In this document: positions 1 through 6,645 of the stretch, in pieces
How positions within the stretch are numbered: position 1 is the first letter of the stretch
Layout: each line of letters begins with the position of its first letter
Assembly: GCA_012064415.1 (NCBI GenBank)
Contig: SSNU01002980.1
Coordinates: forward strand, 1 to 14,591
DNA from: Gyrodactylus bullatarudis
Lineage: Eukaryota; Platyhelminthes; Monogenea; Gyrodactylidea; Gyrodactylidae
Direction: 5' to 3'
Length of the DNA: 14,591 nucleotides
Translations under genes and position numbers: made by a program
The notes under the pieces: model-generated
The model's database searches: none
What the model saw: only the letters and a program-made list of their open reading frames with translations
Told to the model about the DNA's origin: nothing

Positions 1-72
1 GGTATGAAAACTAGTTTTTCATTCAAGCCCTTTTTCACACCTAAACTAAAATTCAACAGTTAGAGCATCTGT
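1..72 (+). repeat. Left terminal inverted repeat, 72 bp
   Basis: Matches the reverse complement of 1745-1816 at all 72 positions, read base by base. It starts GGTATGAAAACTAG and ends AGAGCATCTGT. It may extend a few bases left of the window. At 72 bp it is longer than the roughly 20-30 bp ends typical of Tigger elements. Confidence 0.95.
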
Positions 73-84
73 ATAAGAAAAGTT

Positions 85-90
85 TTTATT
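85..90 (-). promoter_or_regulatory. AATAAA signal overlapping the transposase stop
   Basis: The minus strand reads AATAAA at 90-85; its internal TAA (88-86) is the stop codon. This is the only canonical polyadenylation hexamer seen before the left inverted repeat, so the transcript would end within it. Confidence 0.5.
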
Positions 91-1547
91 CTCTAGATAT
101 GGTAGCATGCTTGAAACAGTTTTTAATAATTTTGTCGGGCATTTCCCTCCAAATCTTCTCTGACATCTTTATTGCTTCCCAAAGGTCTATCTTATTGGTC
201 AGAGCATGATCTAAAGCATAGCTTCGGTACCTATCTTTAAATGACTTGATTATTCCCTGATCGAGAGGCTGTAACAAGCTGGTTGTATTTGGGGGTAGGA
301 ATAAAATTCTGACATTTTCTGGAATCTCAATGTCATGGTGACCGTTGAAGTTGTCGAGAATCAGCAGAACTCTTCTTTCTCCAACATAACGTCCAAACTC
401 TGTGATCCACTCCTGAAATATCCCTCGTGTCATCCAGGCATTTTTTGAAGCTCTGTAATTCTGCAATTGAGCTTGAAAACATCTGGGCTTTTTTGCTTTT
501 CCTGGAAAAATGTTTCAAAAATACACAAACCTAGAAAGAGAATTGGAGACTTTTCTCCAGAAGCAGATGCACAGAATAGTAGAGTTATTCTCTGTTTCTC
601 TTCTTTCGATGAATGGCAGAAAGATGAAGAAGTCTCCATTGTCCTTTCCGGAAGTTGTTGGAAGAAAAGACCTGTTTCATCAGCGTTCCAGATTTCGTCA
701 AGAGCGTACGAGCATATCAAATCTCTATTTAGTTCGAGCCAATCTCTGACGGCATTTCTGTCAACATGAGCTGATTTACCGGAGATCTATATTCATTAAA
801 ATTATTTTGATCTTACTTTGTAGCACTTTAGATTGTGTCTTTTGAAAAATTGAGAAAGCCAATTCTTTCGTAGAGGAAATTGTACATTATAAAATGCACA
901 AGCCCTGATAAATTCTCGGGCCAGAGTATAATGATTGAAGGCAAGAGATCTAGCCCTATAGGCTTTAAATCTGTCGAAACAAAAACCATCGATTTGTTGG
1001 TGAAATAAATGAAGAGATAAATTCTTCATTCGTGACATTCCCTTATCAACAGCTTCTTTAAGTTGAAATACCTGCTGATCATAATTCTTTACTGTCTTAA
1101 GATCAAGCTGATATCGGTTCGATATCTTTTTCAGGTTTGTAGTTCCTAAAGATTCAGAAATTTTTAATCTTTCTTGGATTGAAAGAAATATTCGTTTGGT
1201 GGATCTCTAAAAATGATCAATTAAAAATGAATTACGATCTTTTTAGCAATGAGCTTCGAGTATTTTTTGGCATCTCGAATCCATTGCTTATCAACCAAGG
1301 TCTCGTCAGCTCCAGGGAATCTTTGATTAACTAGTTTAATAGCTTTCTTAGACGTGAGTTTCCTTTCATTGAGTAAAGACTCCGGAAATTGTATTTTCTG
1401 TTGTCTTGGGCTTATAGTCGTCCCAACTTTACGAGCGTACTTTATTTGGCTCATAGTCACATTCAAGATGGAGCAAATATCCTTTACAGGAATGTCTTGT
1501 TGTAAGAGCTCCAGAATTTTACGTCTAGATTCAAGCTTTGTTGACAT
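86..1547 (-). CDS. Tigger/jerky-type transposase, four exons
   Basis: Cuts and re-joins the element ends; acts in the nucleus. Exons on the minus strand are 1547-1236, 1206-817, 786-531 and 501-86. Removing 29-, 30- and 29-nt GT-AG introns gives one frame of 457 residues, the usual size for this family. Residues about 8-45 form a first helix-turn-helix (RRKILELLQQDIPVKDIC). About 125-220 resemble the CENP-B/Tc5-type second DNA-binding domain, ending WLSQFFKRHNLKCYK. The DDE_1 catalytic core follows: first Asp in NADETGLFF, second in LLILDNFNGH, third in QPLDQGIIKSFK, with 30 residues between the last two (DD30D). The start at 1547 is the first ATG of the frame. Seen: motifs and splice signals. 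Inferred: the splicing itself. The catalytic residues look intact, so the protein could be active. Confidence 0.85.
502..530 (-). other. Putative 29-nt intron 3 of the transposase
   Basis: Starts GTTTGT and ends TTTTTCCAG. It interrupts the conserved stretch after ILFLG; removal restores the family-typical FLGKAKKPRCF and shifts into the frame that holds the second and third catalytic Asp residues. Confidence 0.7.
787..816 (-). other. Putative 30-nt intron 2 of the transposase
   Basis: Starts with the strong donor GTAAGA and ends AATATAG. It contains an in-frame TAA. Its removal joins the second DNA-binding domain to the catalytic domain in phase 0. Confidence 0.7.
1207..1235 (-). other. Putative 29-nt intron 1 of the transposase
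   Basis: Starts GTAATT and ends TTTTTAG on the minus strand. Unspliced, the frame hits a stop inside it. Spliced, exon 1 (312 nt) joins exon 2 in phase 0. Far below the roughly 50-nt practical minimum of most insects. Confidence 0.65.
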
Positions 1548-1744
1548 TATAATGAGGTTTAGAGACGATTAAGCTCAATAGAATAATTAATGAACTTTAA
1601 TTTTGGAAAAGTTTAGGAATGAAAACATGAAAATTATTTTTAATTTCAGTTAAGTTTGAGGATAAAAACAGAATTATTAATTCTAGATCCTTTTTCTCAC
1701 CATAAAAATGAGAATAGAGAGGAAAAAAGTATTTAATCTTAAGC

Positions 1745-1816
1745 ACAGATGCTCTAACTGTTGAATTTTAGTTTAGGTGTGAAAAAGGGCTTGAATGAAA
1801 AACTAGTTTTCATACC
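1745..1816 (-). repeat. Right terminal inverted repeat, 72 bp
   Basis: Perfect inverted partner of 1-72, ending CTAGTTTTCATACC at 1816. The transposase start codon lies about 200 bp inside this end, so the promoter probably lies between the repeat and 1548. Confidence 0.95.
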
Positions 1817-2388
1817 AACTGTTTTTTTTTCTCAAATTACCAAAAATACAATAATGCTAATAGAACCTACATTTTATGCCGTAGCTAAATGAGAAGCAGT
1901 TCAATTTCCTGGAAATTGTATAAGCTACATTTTGATATCAAATTTGTGATGATTAAGTTGAAATTCAATTTTCTTGCATTCTGATTGGTCAATCGTGAAA
2001 AAGTGCGAGGGATAAAATTCTCCCGCTGAATCGATGGTTTGACTGTATATGTATTTTTTTTAAATCAAAAATAATGTGACATCATTTCGAGTATATCATT
2101 ATTATTCTTATATTATCTTCACTCATCCACTGTATGTGATCATTCTTACTAAAACAGTGCCCTTTCTAAAGGACCCAAGTCAAGGGACCACTGTACTAGA
2201 ATTGAATTTCTCATTCTCTATAGAATGATTTATAACTATGTTTGTGAGGACTTTACATGTTATCAGAAATCAAGACTGAAAACTATTTTTAGTTGTTTTA
2301 TTTCATTATTTCTTAGCCACATGAATTTGTGAGTATTCTATTTTTCTATGACTATCTATACCCAGCGTTAAGGATAACCATATGAATA
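1817..2388. other. AT-rich non-coding stretch
   Basis: No reading frame or known element was recognised. The one local structure is an imperfect hairpin at about 2154-2193 (CAGTG-CCCTT against AAGGGACCACTG), which resembles a lone pogo-type transposon end but lacks flanking TA. Confidence 0.4.
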
Positions 2389-2422
2389 TTTTGGAAATAT
2401 GTAAGAAAGAGATATATTTAAA

Positions 2423-2467
2423 ACCATATACGTATTTCTTAAAGGATCATCAGTGGTATCACTTTAA
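2423..2467 (-). ncRNA. Hammerhead ribozyme, PLE-leader family, copy 1
   Basis: On the minus strand: CTGATGA at 2453-2447, eight bases to GAAA at 2438-2435, a stem III palindrome ATACGTAT, then UA as the cleavage dinucleotide. Stem I is ACCA (2457-2454) with TGGT (2426-2423). The segment TTAAAG (2467-2462) is complementary to CTTTAA in the stem II loop. It lies downstream of the PLE coding end in the left arm, now displaced by the insertion at 2493-3252. Type I layout; stem II is at most one or two pairs, so the fold depends on the loop contact. Not tested by folding software. Confidence 0.6.
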
Positions 2468-2492
2468 AAATGATAAGAGTTAAATAATTGAA

Positions 2493-3252
2493 TGAAAATA
2501 ATAACACGGGTGGTTGGGGGGTTACGATAATTTTAGCCGACAAACTGATTATTGTGTAAAATGTTGCGCAGATTCGGAATCTGCCTTCAGAAATTTTCTA
2601 ATGTGCTCAGTTTTTGCGCAATTCGCGAAAAACCGAAATAGCACAATTTTCATAATCGGCACTTGAATAAACCCATTTTTCGACTTGATCCTTAGACATT
2701 ACAGAGTCAAATTTGATATCATTCGAAAGCGCGTAAAATTTTCTAAAGATGCTTATAAGTTCAAACGTGTTTCATGAAGGGATCATCGTCAAAATTGGTC
2801 TTAAACTTGAAAAAAGATGAAAAAATAGCGAAAAATGCCATGCACTTTTTTGCTTTTACTCTTCAATAGGTTGACTTATTTTGAGAAAATCTCAAATTTT
2901 AATGGAAAGAAAGAATCTAGATTTTATTCCTCTATCCAATGATACCTCGCATGACCAGTTATCTTTTCTGGTTCAGAAGTTATTCAAGGTTTTCTCATAT
3001 GTGATTTCACTCAATTTTTCTCGATTTATTTTTTCTCGATTCTGATTGGTTCATTTTTATTAGCACAATAATTTCGCATAAAACTAAAGGATTCATAATA
3101 AATGATTGAATCAGTATAGACTATAACAGGAATTTGTATATTTATCAAAAGTTTAATGCTGAGGTTTGATCAGATTTTCTTATTTACAATTCTCGTATTA
3201 CAAAATATATGTAGTAAAACTGTTATATCAAATTTAAAATTTCAGAATTTCT
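2493..3252. mobile_element. 760-bp insertion of unknown type in the PLE arm
   Basis: The right arm reads straight through the junction (AATAATAA then TTTACAAAT on this strand), and so does the copy at 14570-14585, whereas here 760 bp intervene. The insert begins CACGGGTGGTTGGGG and ends CAGAATTTCTT. No target duplication, inverted ends or ORF was found. Insertion fell between A and T without duplication, which recalls Helitrons, but the TC and CTRR ends expected of those are not seen. It contains TATCATTCGAAAGC (2717-2730), also present at 8537-8550. Confidence 0.55.
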
Positions 3253-3366
3253 TTTACAAATAATGAATGAAATAGTAAAAGTTGAAGAAAATTAGAATAA
3301 ATTTAAGCTGAAAAAACACCAAAACTCTCCAATAAATAGCAACAGTGGAGAGAAAAGTGAAAAAAC

Positions 3367-3999
3367 TCACATAGGCCAGGGTAGTTGAAGGTTATAAGAA
3401 TTGTTTTTTTGAACACATAGATTGGGTTTGTAAAGATTAATAAAGAATTTCTCTTTAACCCATACATCTATACTGTCGACACCAGGATTTTTGTGTAAAA
3501 TGGAAAAATTTGAAACTGAAGCAGCATGTTTCTCCTGTTTGATATGCCTAGTTACTGCAGTGTCCTTGTTCAGATGATCACTAGATCTTGTAGACAGCTT
3601 CCTAATTGTTCTACCTATGTAAGAAGCACCACAGTCACATTGGGATTTATAGATTAGTAGAGTCTTCTCCTCCGGTTTGAGTAAATCTTTATGAATCAAA
3701 CTAAACAGTCTCTGAGTTTCAAATACAATTTTCAATTGTATATTATTGTAATGCTGATTGATGAGATTGTTAAGTCTTCTTCTAATGTCATTACTATAAC
3801 CGTCGCCTTTGAAGTTGAGTCTCTTGAAAATTTTTGTTTTTTCAATTTCATCTGTATTGACATCTTCATCCCTATTCTCTGAAATATTGATGAATTTGTT
3901 TACAAATTTCATTGGATAACCATTTTCCATTAAACATAACTTCGAATTCTCTATTTCATTCTGCCATTCCTCCGGAATTGCTATTCTTCGAGATAGATA
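3367..3999 (-). pseudogene. Penelope-like element ORF, 3' part with GIY-YIG domain
   Basis: C-terminal part of a PLE polyprotein (reverse transcriptase plus GIY-YIG endonuclease), 5'-truncated at the inversion point near 4000. The reading frame is open for about 210 residues. It begins in the linker after the RT thumb (SRRIAIPEEW, then ENGYP), followed by the GIY-YIG domain: LLIYKSQCDCGASYIGRT, catalytic Arg within IRKLSTRSSDHL, and the distal acidic part VKEKFFINLYKPNLCVQ. The stop is at 3369-3367. The open frame continues to 4101 only by reading the antisense of the right arm, so that extra stretch is not real protein. No RT remains, so it cannot move by itself. Confidence 0.8.
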
Positions 4000-4260
4000 G
4001 CTTCTTACATAGGTAGAACAATTAGGAAGCTGTCTACAAGATCTAGTGATCATCTGAACAAGGACACTGCAGTAACTAGGCATATCAAACAGGAGAAACA
4101 TGCTGCTTCAGTTTCAAATTTTTCCATTTTACACAAAAATCCTGGTGTCGACAGTATAGATGTATGGGTTAAAGAGAAATTCTTTATTAATCTTTACAAA
4201 CCCAATCTATGTGTTCAAAAAAACAATTCTTATAACCTTCAACTACCCTGGCCTATGTGA
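4000..4260 (+). pseudogene. Penelope-like element, second GIY-YIG end in head-to-head orientation
   Basis: The plus strand repeats the last 87 or so codons of the ORF in the left arm, from ASYIGRT to the same stop (TGA at 4258-4260), nearly identical at the protein level. It lacks the first strand of the GIY-YIG fold and so cannot form a complete nuclease. The two copies meet head to head at about 3999/4000. PLEs are known for partial tandem and inverted copies at one insertion site, so one complex insertion event is likely. Confidence 0.8.
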
Positions 4261-4371
4261 GTTTTTTGGTGTTTTTTCAGCTTAAATTTATTCTAATTTT
4301 CTTCAACTTTTACTATTTCTTTCATTATTTGTAAATTATTATTTTCATTCATCTTTTAACTTTTATCATTT

Positions 4372-4416
4372 TTAAAGCAATGCCACTGATGATGCTTTAA
4401 GAAATACGTATATGGT
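4372..4416 (+). ncRNA. Hammerhead ribozyme, PLE-leader family, copy 2
   Basis: Plus strand: TTAAAGCA (4372-4379), stem I GCCA (4382-4385), CTGATGA (4386-4392), TGCTTTAA (4393-4400), GAAA (4401-4404), stem III ATACGTAT (4404-4411), cleavage after A4412, stem I TGGT (4413-4416). The first and fourth segments are perfect 8-base complements. It begins about 110 bases after the GIY-YIG stop codon and about 35 bases before the ATG at 4452, as expected for a terminal repeat shared by two tandem PLE units. An alternative fold, a simple 8-bp hairpin of the same two segments, would compete with the ribozyme. Confidence 0.62.
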
Positions 4417-4451
4417 TTTAAATATATCTCTTTCTTACATATTTCCAAAAC

Positions 4452-4604
4452 ATGTATTTAAGTGGATACTCGGACGTTTTTGAAAAACAACGTGAATTAC
4501 TCATTCATAATACAAATATTAATAAAGAAATTTATTGGAAAATTGGTATGTACAGGTTTGTTTGTTTTTTAATGTCAAATTTGAGTCTACCGTTCCAAAA
4601 TTAG
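4452..4604 (+). CDS. Short ORF starting a PLE-like unit, probable first exon
   Basis: An ATG just after the hammerhead leader opens 50 codons (MYLSGYSDVFEKQRELL...). The same start appears on the minus strand at 14464 as MYLSGFSDVFEQLRESL, in the same position after the same leader; several codons differ but the frame and most residues are kept, so it is probably real coding sequence. After IYWKIG comes GTATGT, a good splice donor at about 4544, so residues after that point may be intron. I do not recognise the protein. It could be the N-terminus of a PLE or of the integrase element whose remains lie further on at 6340. Confidence 0.4.
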   Translation: MYLSGYSDVFEKQRELLIHNTNINKEIYWKIGMYRFVCFLMSNLSLPFQN

Positions 4605-4649
4605 GCACTCGAATTCAATTTTTGAATGAAAATGATTTTAAAACGGGAG

Positions 4650-4926
4650 TGTGTGTTGTTTTCCTACTATGATAAAGCAATACATTCTAATATACACTGT
4701 ACAATGAACACAAAAGTTCCACTGTGCTCTGAATAGACATATCTACCCTCACTACTGTCGGGTGATGACACAATGTTATGCATGAATTGCTAAACTATGG
4801 TTAATTCCCAATCAGATTTAAATGGTTGAAAGTAGAGATAAAACGGTTTATTCACAGCACTTTCATGTTCAGAGAACATCGTGTATTACAATTATTGTTT
4901 TATCATAATAAGGAAACCACACACAT
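4650..4926. repeat. Small non-coding element with imperfect inverted ends
   Basis: About 4650-4737 is an imperfect inverted copy of about 4838-4926. The outer parts match best: TGTGTGTTGTTTTCC and ACTATGATAAAGCAATA on the left against GGAAACCACACACA and TTGTTTTATCATAATA on the right. No ORF between them. It looks like a MITE or fold-back element; no clear target duplication. Confidence 0.5.
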
Positions 4927-5310
4927 CAAAGTTATTTATTTTATTTAATATTCTTCATCCTCTCATTCAAGAAAATTATATGTCCGAAGAGAGAAATAAT
5001 AACGAAATTCCAAAATAATCTGAAGCCTGAAGAAAATGATTTCTTGCTACAATTCATGCCAATATTAGGCTTGTGTCAATATCGACTTATTGACTATTTT
5101 CATATGATATAAATAGATTTAAAAGCTTAATTTCAAGTTAAATTTATTGCATTCAAGTAAATTTGTTTGGTTTTTTTGTCACAAGCTAAAAGTGAGTAGA
5201 AAAATTATCAAAATCATGTTAATTATTCTATACTAATTCAGCCAACTGAAAAATCAATATGAAGAAACAATCTATCGAGTTTTAAAGATAATAATAATGC
5301 TTTGAATTAA
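4927..5310. other. AT-rich stretch without recognised features
   Basis: Read in all frames and searched by eye for inverted and direct repeats; nothing supported. Confidence 0.4.
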
Positions 5311-5465
5311 AATTAGGCCGTTCTTTGAATTTCGAAGATGCACCAAATTTCCGCTTTTTCAACTTCCAAACACAAAAATTCTATCGTTTTCGAAGATTTG
5401 AAGCAGTTTTGTGCTTGGAACATCATTAGAAGAAGATTACGGATTTGGCCGAAGAGTTCGAGAGA
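5311..5465 (+). repeat. Diverged direct repeat, copy 1
   Basis: Resembles 7121-7275 in the same orientation: shared landmarks are TTGGATTTTGAA/TTGAATTTCGAA, then CACCAAATTTC, TTCGAAGCAGTT/TTTGAAGCAGTT. An ORF through this copy is not kept in the other, so I regard it as non-coding. Confidence 0.4.
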
Positions 5466-5713
5466 AACTTACTGTTTCGAAGAAAAAGTTAAACATTTAA
5501 ATTTTGGATCATTCCCCTTCGAGATAATCAATTAATTCAAATTTTTCGATTTTCCACAATATTGACGAATATCTGTGAATTTCTACAGCCTAATCCGAAA
5601 TCTTCGTTTAAAGGCCCATGTCGCTGAATGTTACAGCTTACTAATGGATCCCACCGAGACTCGTACGAAAGAAACTCACAAAGCATTTAGGAATAATCTA
5701 AGTATACATATAT

Positions 5714-5768
5714 GGTAGACATATACGCGCGTTTCGTCCTCTTTTGGACTCGTCAGTATGCCACAACC
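5714..5768 (-). ncRNA. Canonical type I hammerhead ribozyme
   Basis: Minus strand: outer stem I ACC/GGT pair (5768-5766 with 5716-5714), inner stem I GGCATA (5762-5757) with TATGTC (5723-5718), CTGACGA (5756-5750), stem II GTCC-AAAAGA-GGAC (5749-5736), GAAA (5735-5732), stem III C-GCGC-G (5731-5726), cleavage dinucleotide UA (5725-5724). Every invariant core base is present and stems I and II are fully paired, with one G-U. The unequal loop within stem I is where native hammerheads make their tertiary contact. Stem III is very short with a self-complementary loop, a form often thought to work as a dimer. Confidence 0.85.
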
Positions 5769-5770
5769 TG

Positions 5771-5781
5771 GGATTTGAACC
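5771..5781 (-). promoter_or_regulatory. RNA polymerase III B box
   Basis: GGTTCAAATCC on the minus strand matches the GGTTCRANTCC consensus in full. It lies two bases upstream of the hammerhead. No matching A box 30-60 bases upstream, and no tRNA can be folded around it. Confidence 0.5.
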
Positions 5782-5796
5782 TAAGGTTTTCTAACT

Positions 5797-6112
5797 AATG
5801 TAAAATCAAGAAAGTTATTGTATTTAACACCAAAATCACGAACCGTGAATTTATGATTTTACCATATTATTGTTGATAGGAGTTGTTGTGAAAGGAGTCA
5901 TATATAATGTTTTGCTTCCACTTATGCTAAGCTCTGAGGTTAACAGATCATTGGTAATGGTTTATAATGATGAGTTTATCAGATTTATAACGATGACATC
6001 ATCAAAACTGAAGACTATTTTCATATCATCAACATATTTAAAAATCTTAGCTCCGCTAACATGATTTTTGAGAATACAATATTGAACAGCAGAGGTCCAA
6101 CTCTAGAGCCTC
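5797..6112 (-). pseudogene. Non-LTR retrotransposon reverse transcriptase fragment
   Basis: Frameshifted and stop-containing remains of a jockey/CR1-like RT. Going down the minus strand: GSRVGPLLFNIVF (motif before the catalytic loop; the usual form is QGSxLGPLLF), then FKYVDDMKIVF with the YVDD catalytic pair at about 6038-6027, then VRDFGVKYNNFLDF of the thumb region. All three motifs are in the expected order but in different frames. A related fragment lies on the other strand at 7632-7830. Non-functional. Confidence 0.7.
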
Positions 6113-6339
6113 GTTATTAGTGCTGGACTTAGTCCTGAAGTTATTAGTTATTGAATCTTTCTCGAGTAATGGTCAAATATGAGTGGTAACATTGCTACCG
6201 CTATACTTATAGGTAGTCATAGTAGTTGATGCAGCCCCTCATTGAAACGATAATTAAATTCATCATTTTCAAATCCATTCAAAAGTATTCGAAGGAATTT
6301 TAAGTTTTAAAGAATATTTTGATGCGATTTTACAATAAT

Positions 6340-6645
6340 AGACATTTTGAGAACTATGAAAGAAAGACATTGAAAGAACTAAGATTATTAGTTCTATTCC
6401 TGATGTAGGTTACAATGTAACGATTAAAATTCCCGTGATTGACAGATCCAAGGTCGATGATCGAAATTTATTGGGTTTTAAAAGTGAAGAAAAACGTGAA
6501 AAATTTAAAATAACAACAAATCAAGGCCTAATAGCAACTGTTTAACTGTACAACTGTCTGTACAGAGAAATCTTTTAAATGCCAAAATTTAAACGTACTT
6601 AGTAAGTCCAAGTGCCATAGCAGCAATAACTGTAAAAATAATTAA
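6340..6645 (+). pseudogene. Decayed KRBA2-like integrase C-terminus
   Basis: Plus-strand remnant related to the gene at 13350-14413. VGYNVTIKIPVIDRSKVDD at 6405-6462 aligns with GTNVTIKVPEIDR there, DRNLLGF with SSNLIGV, and TNQGLIATV with TQYGTIEGS. After a stop at 6543, a final piece (KSKCHSSNNCKNN, stop 6643-6645) matches the end of the Cys-rich tail of that family (NSRCHQSFSCDNK). At least two stops interrupt it and the central Cys residues are lost. The integrase core is not found upstream; the SINE and RT fragments lie between this and the leader at 4372-4604. Confidence 0.65.

Larger units (their letters stand above)
1..1816 (-). mobile_element. Intact Tigger/pogo-like DNA transposon
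   Basis: A near-complete Tc1/mariner-superfamily element of the pogo/Tigger type. Bases 1-72 and 1745-1816 are perfect inverted repeats of each other, and a single minus-strand transposase gene fills most of the interior. The window opens inside or exactly at the left end, so the left target-site duplication cannot be seen. On the right, bases after 1816 read AACTG; if these are terminal, the end would be CAGTT, as in many pogo-type elements, but the base pair that follows is not the expected TA. Perfect ends together with an open spliced frame suggest recent activity. Confidence 0.9.
2389..3627 (-). repeat. Left arm of PLE inverted repeat, split by an insertion
   Basis: The minus strand of 2389-2492 plus 3253-3627 matches the plus strand of 4000-4450 with few differences. 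The match covers the end of a GIY-YIG ORF, its 3' UTR and a hammerhead-bearing leader. This arm keeps about 39 bp near 3320-3358 that the right arm lacks; short GAGTTTT repeats flank that difference, so the right arm has probably lost it. Confidence 0.85.
4000..4450 (+). repeat. Right arm of PLE inverted repeat
   Basis: Partner of 2389-2492 plus 3253-3627. It runs from the GIY-YIG coding end through a 3' UTR into the hammerhead leader, ending at ACATATTTCCAAAA. The unpaired spacer between the arms (3628-3999) is PLE linker coding sequence. Confidence 0.85.
5580..5797 (-). mobile_element. SINE-like unit with B box and hammerhead
   Basis: On the minus strand a pol III B box (5781-5771) is followed at once by a canonical hammerhead (5768-5714) and then a non-coding body running through GTCTCGGTGGGATCC and CAGCGACATGGGCCTTT to about 5580. 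This order recalls the Schistosoma Sm-alpha family and other metazoan hammerhead-bearing small retroelements. No convincing A box was found; the 5' side abuts a non-LTR fragment at about 5797, so the unit may be 5'-truncated. The downstream end is not defined by a tail or a duplication. Confidence 0.5.

Noticed and set aside
467..769. Plus-strand open frames of 79-100 codons
   Set aside because: They are antisense to the transposase exons, whose minus-strand motifs are unmistakable.
2154..2193. Hairpin CAGTG-CCCTT / AAGGGACCACTG as a transposon
   Set aside because: Only about 40 bp, lacks TA flanks and a second end; at best a lone relic end.
3691..3882. Plus-strand 63-codon frame
   Set aside because: Antisense of the PLE linker coding region; no independent protein signal.
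4000..4101. N-terminal 34 residues of the open minus-strand frame ending at 3367
   Set aside because: They read the antisense of the right PLE arm and exist only because of the inversion at 4000.
5338..5535. Plus-strand 65-codon frame
   Set aside because: Lies in a diverged repeat; the other copy at 7121-7275 does not keep the frame.
5766..5850. tRNA gene around the B box
   Set aside because: No acceptor, anticodon or D-arm pairing, and no A box at the right distance.
5870..6064. Plus-strand 64-codon frame
   Set aside because: Antisense of the non-LTR RT fragment carrying YVDD.
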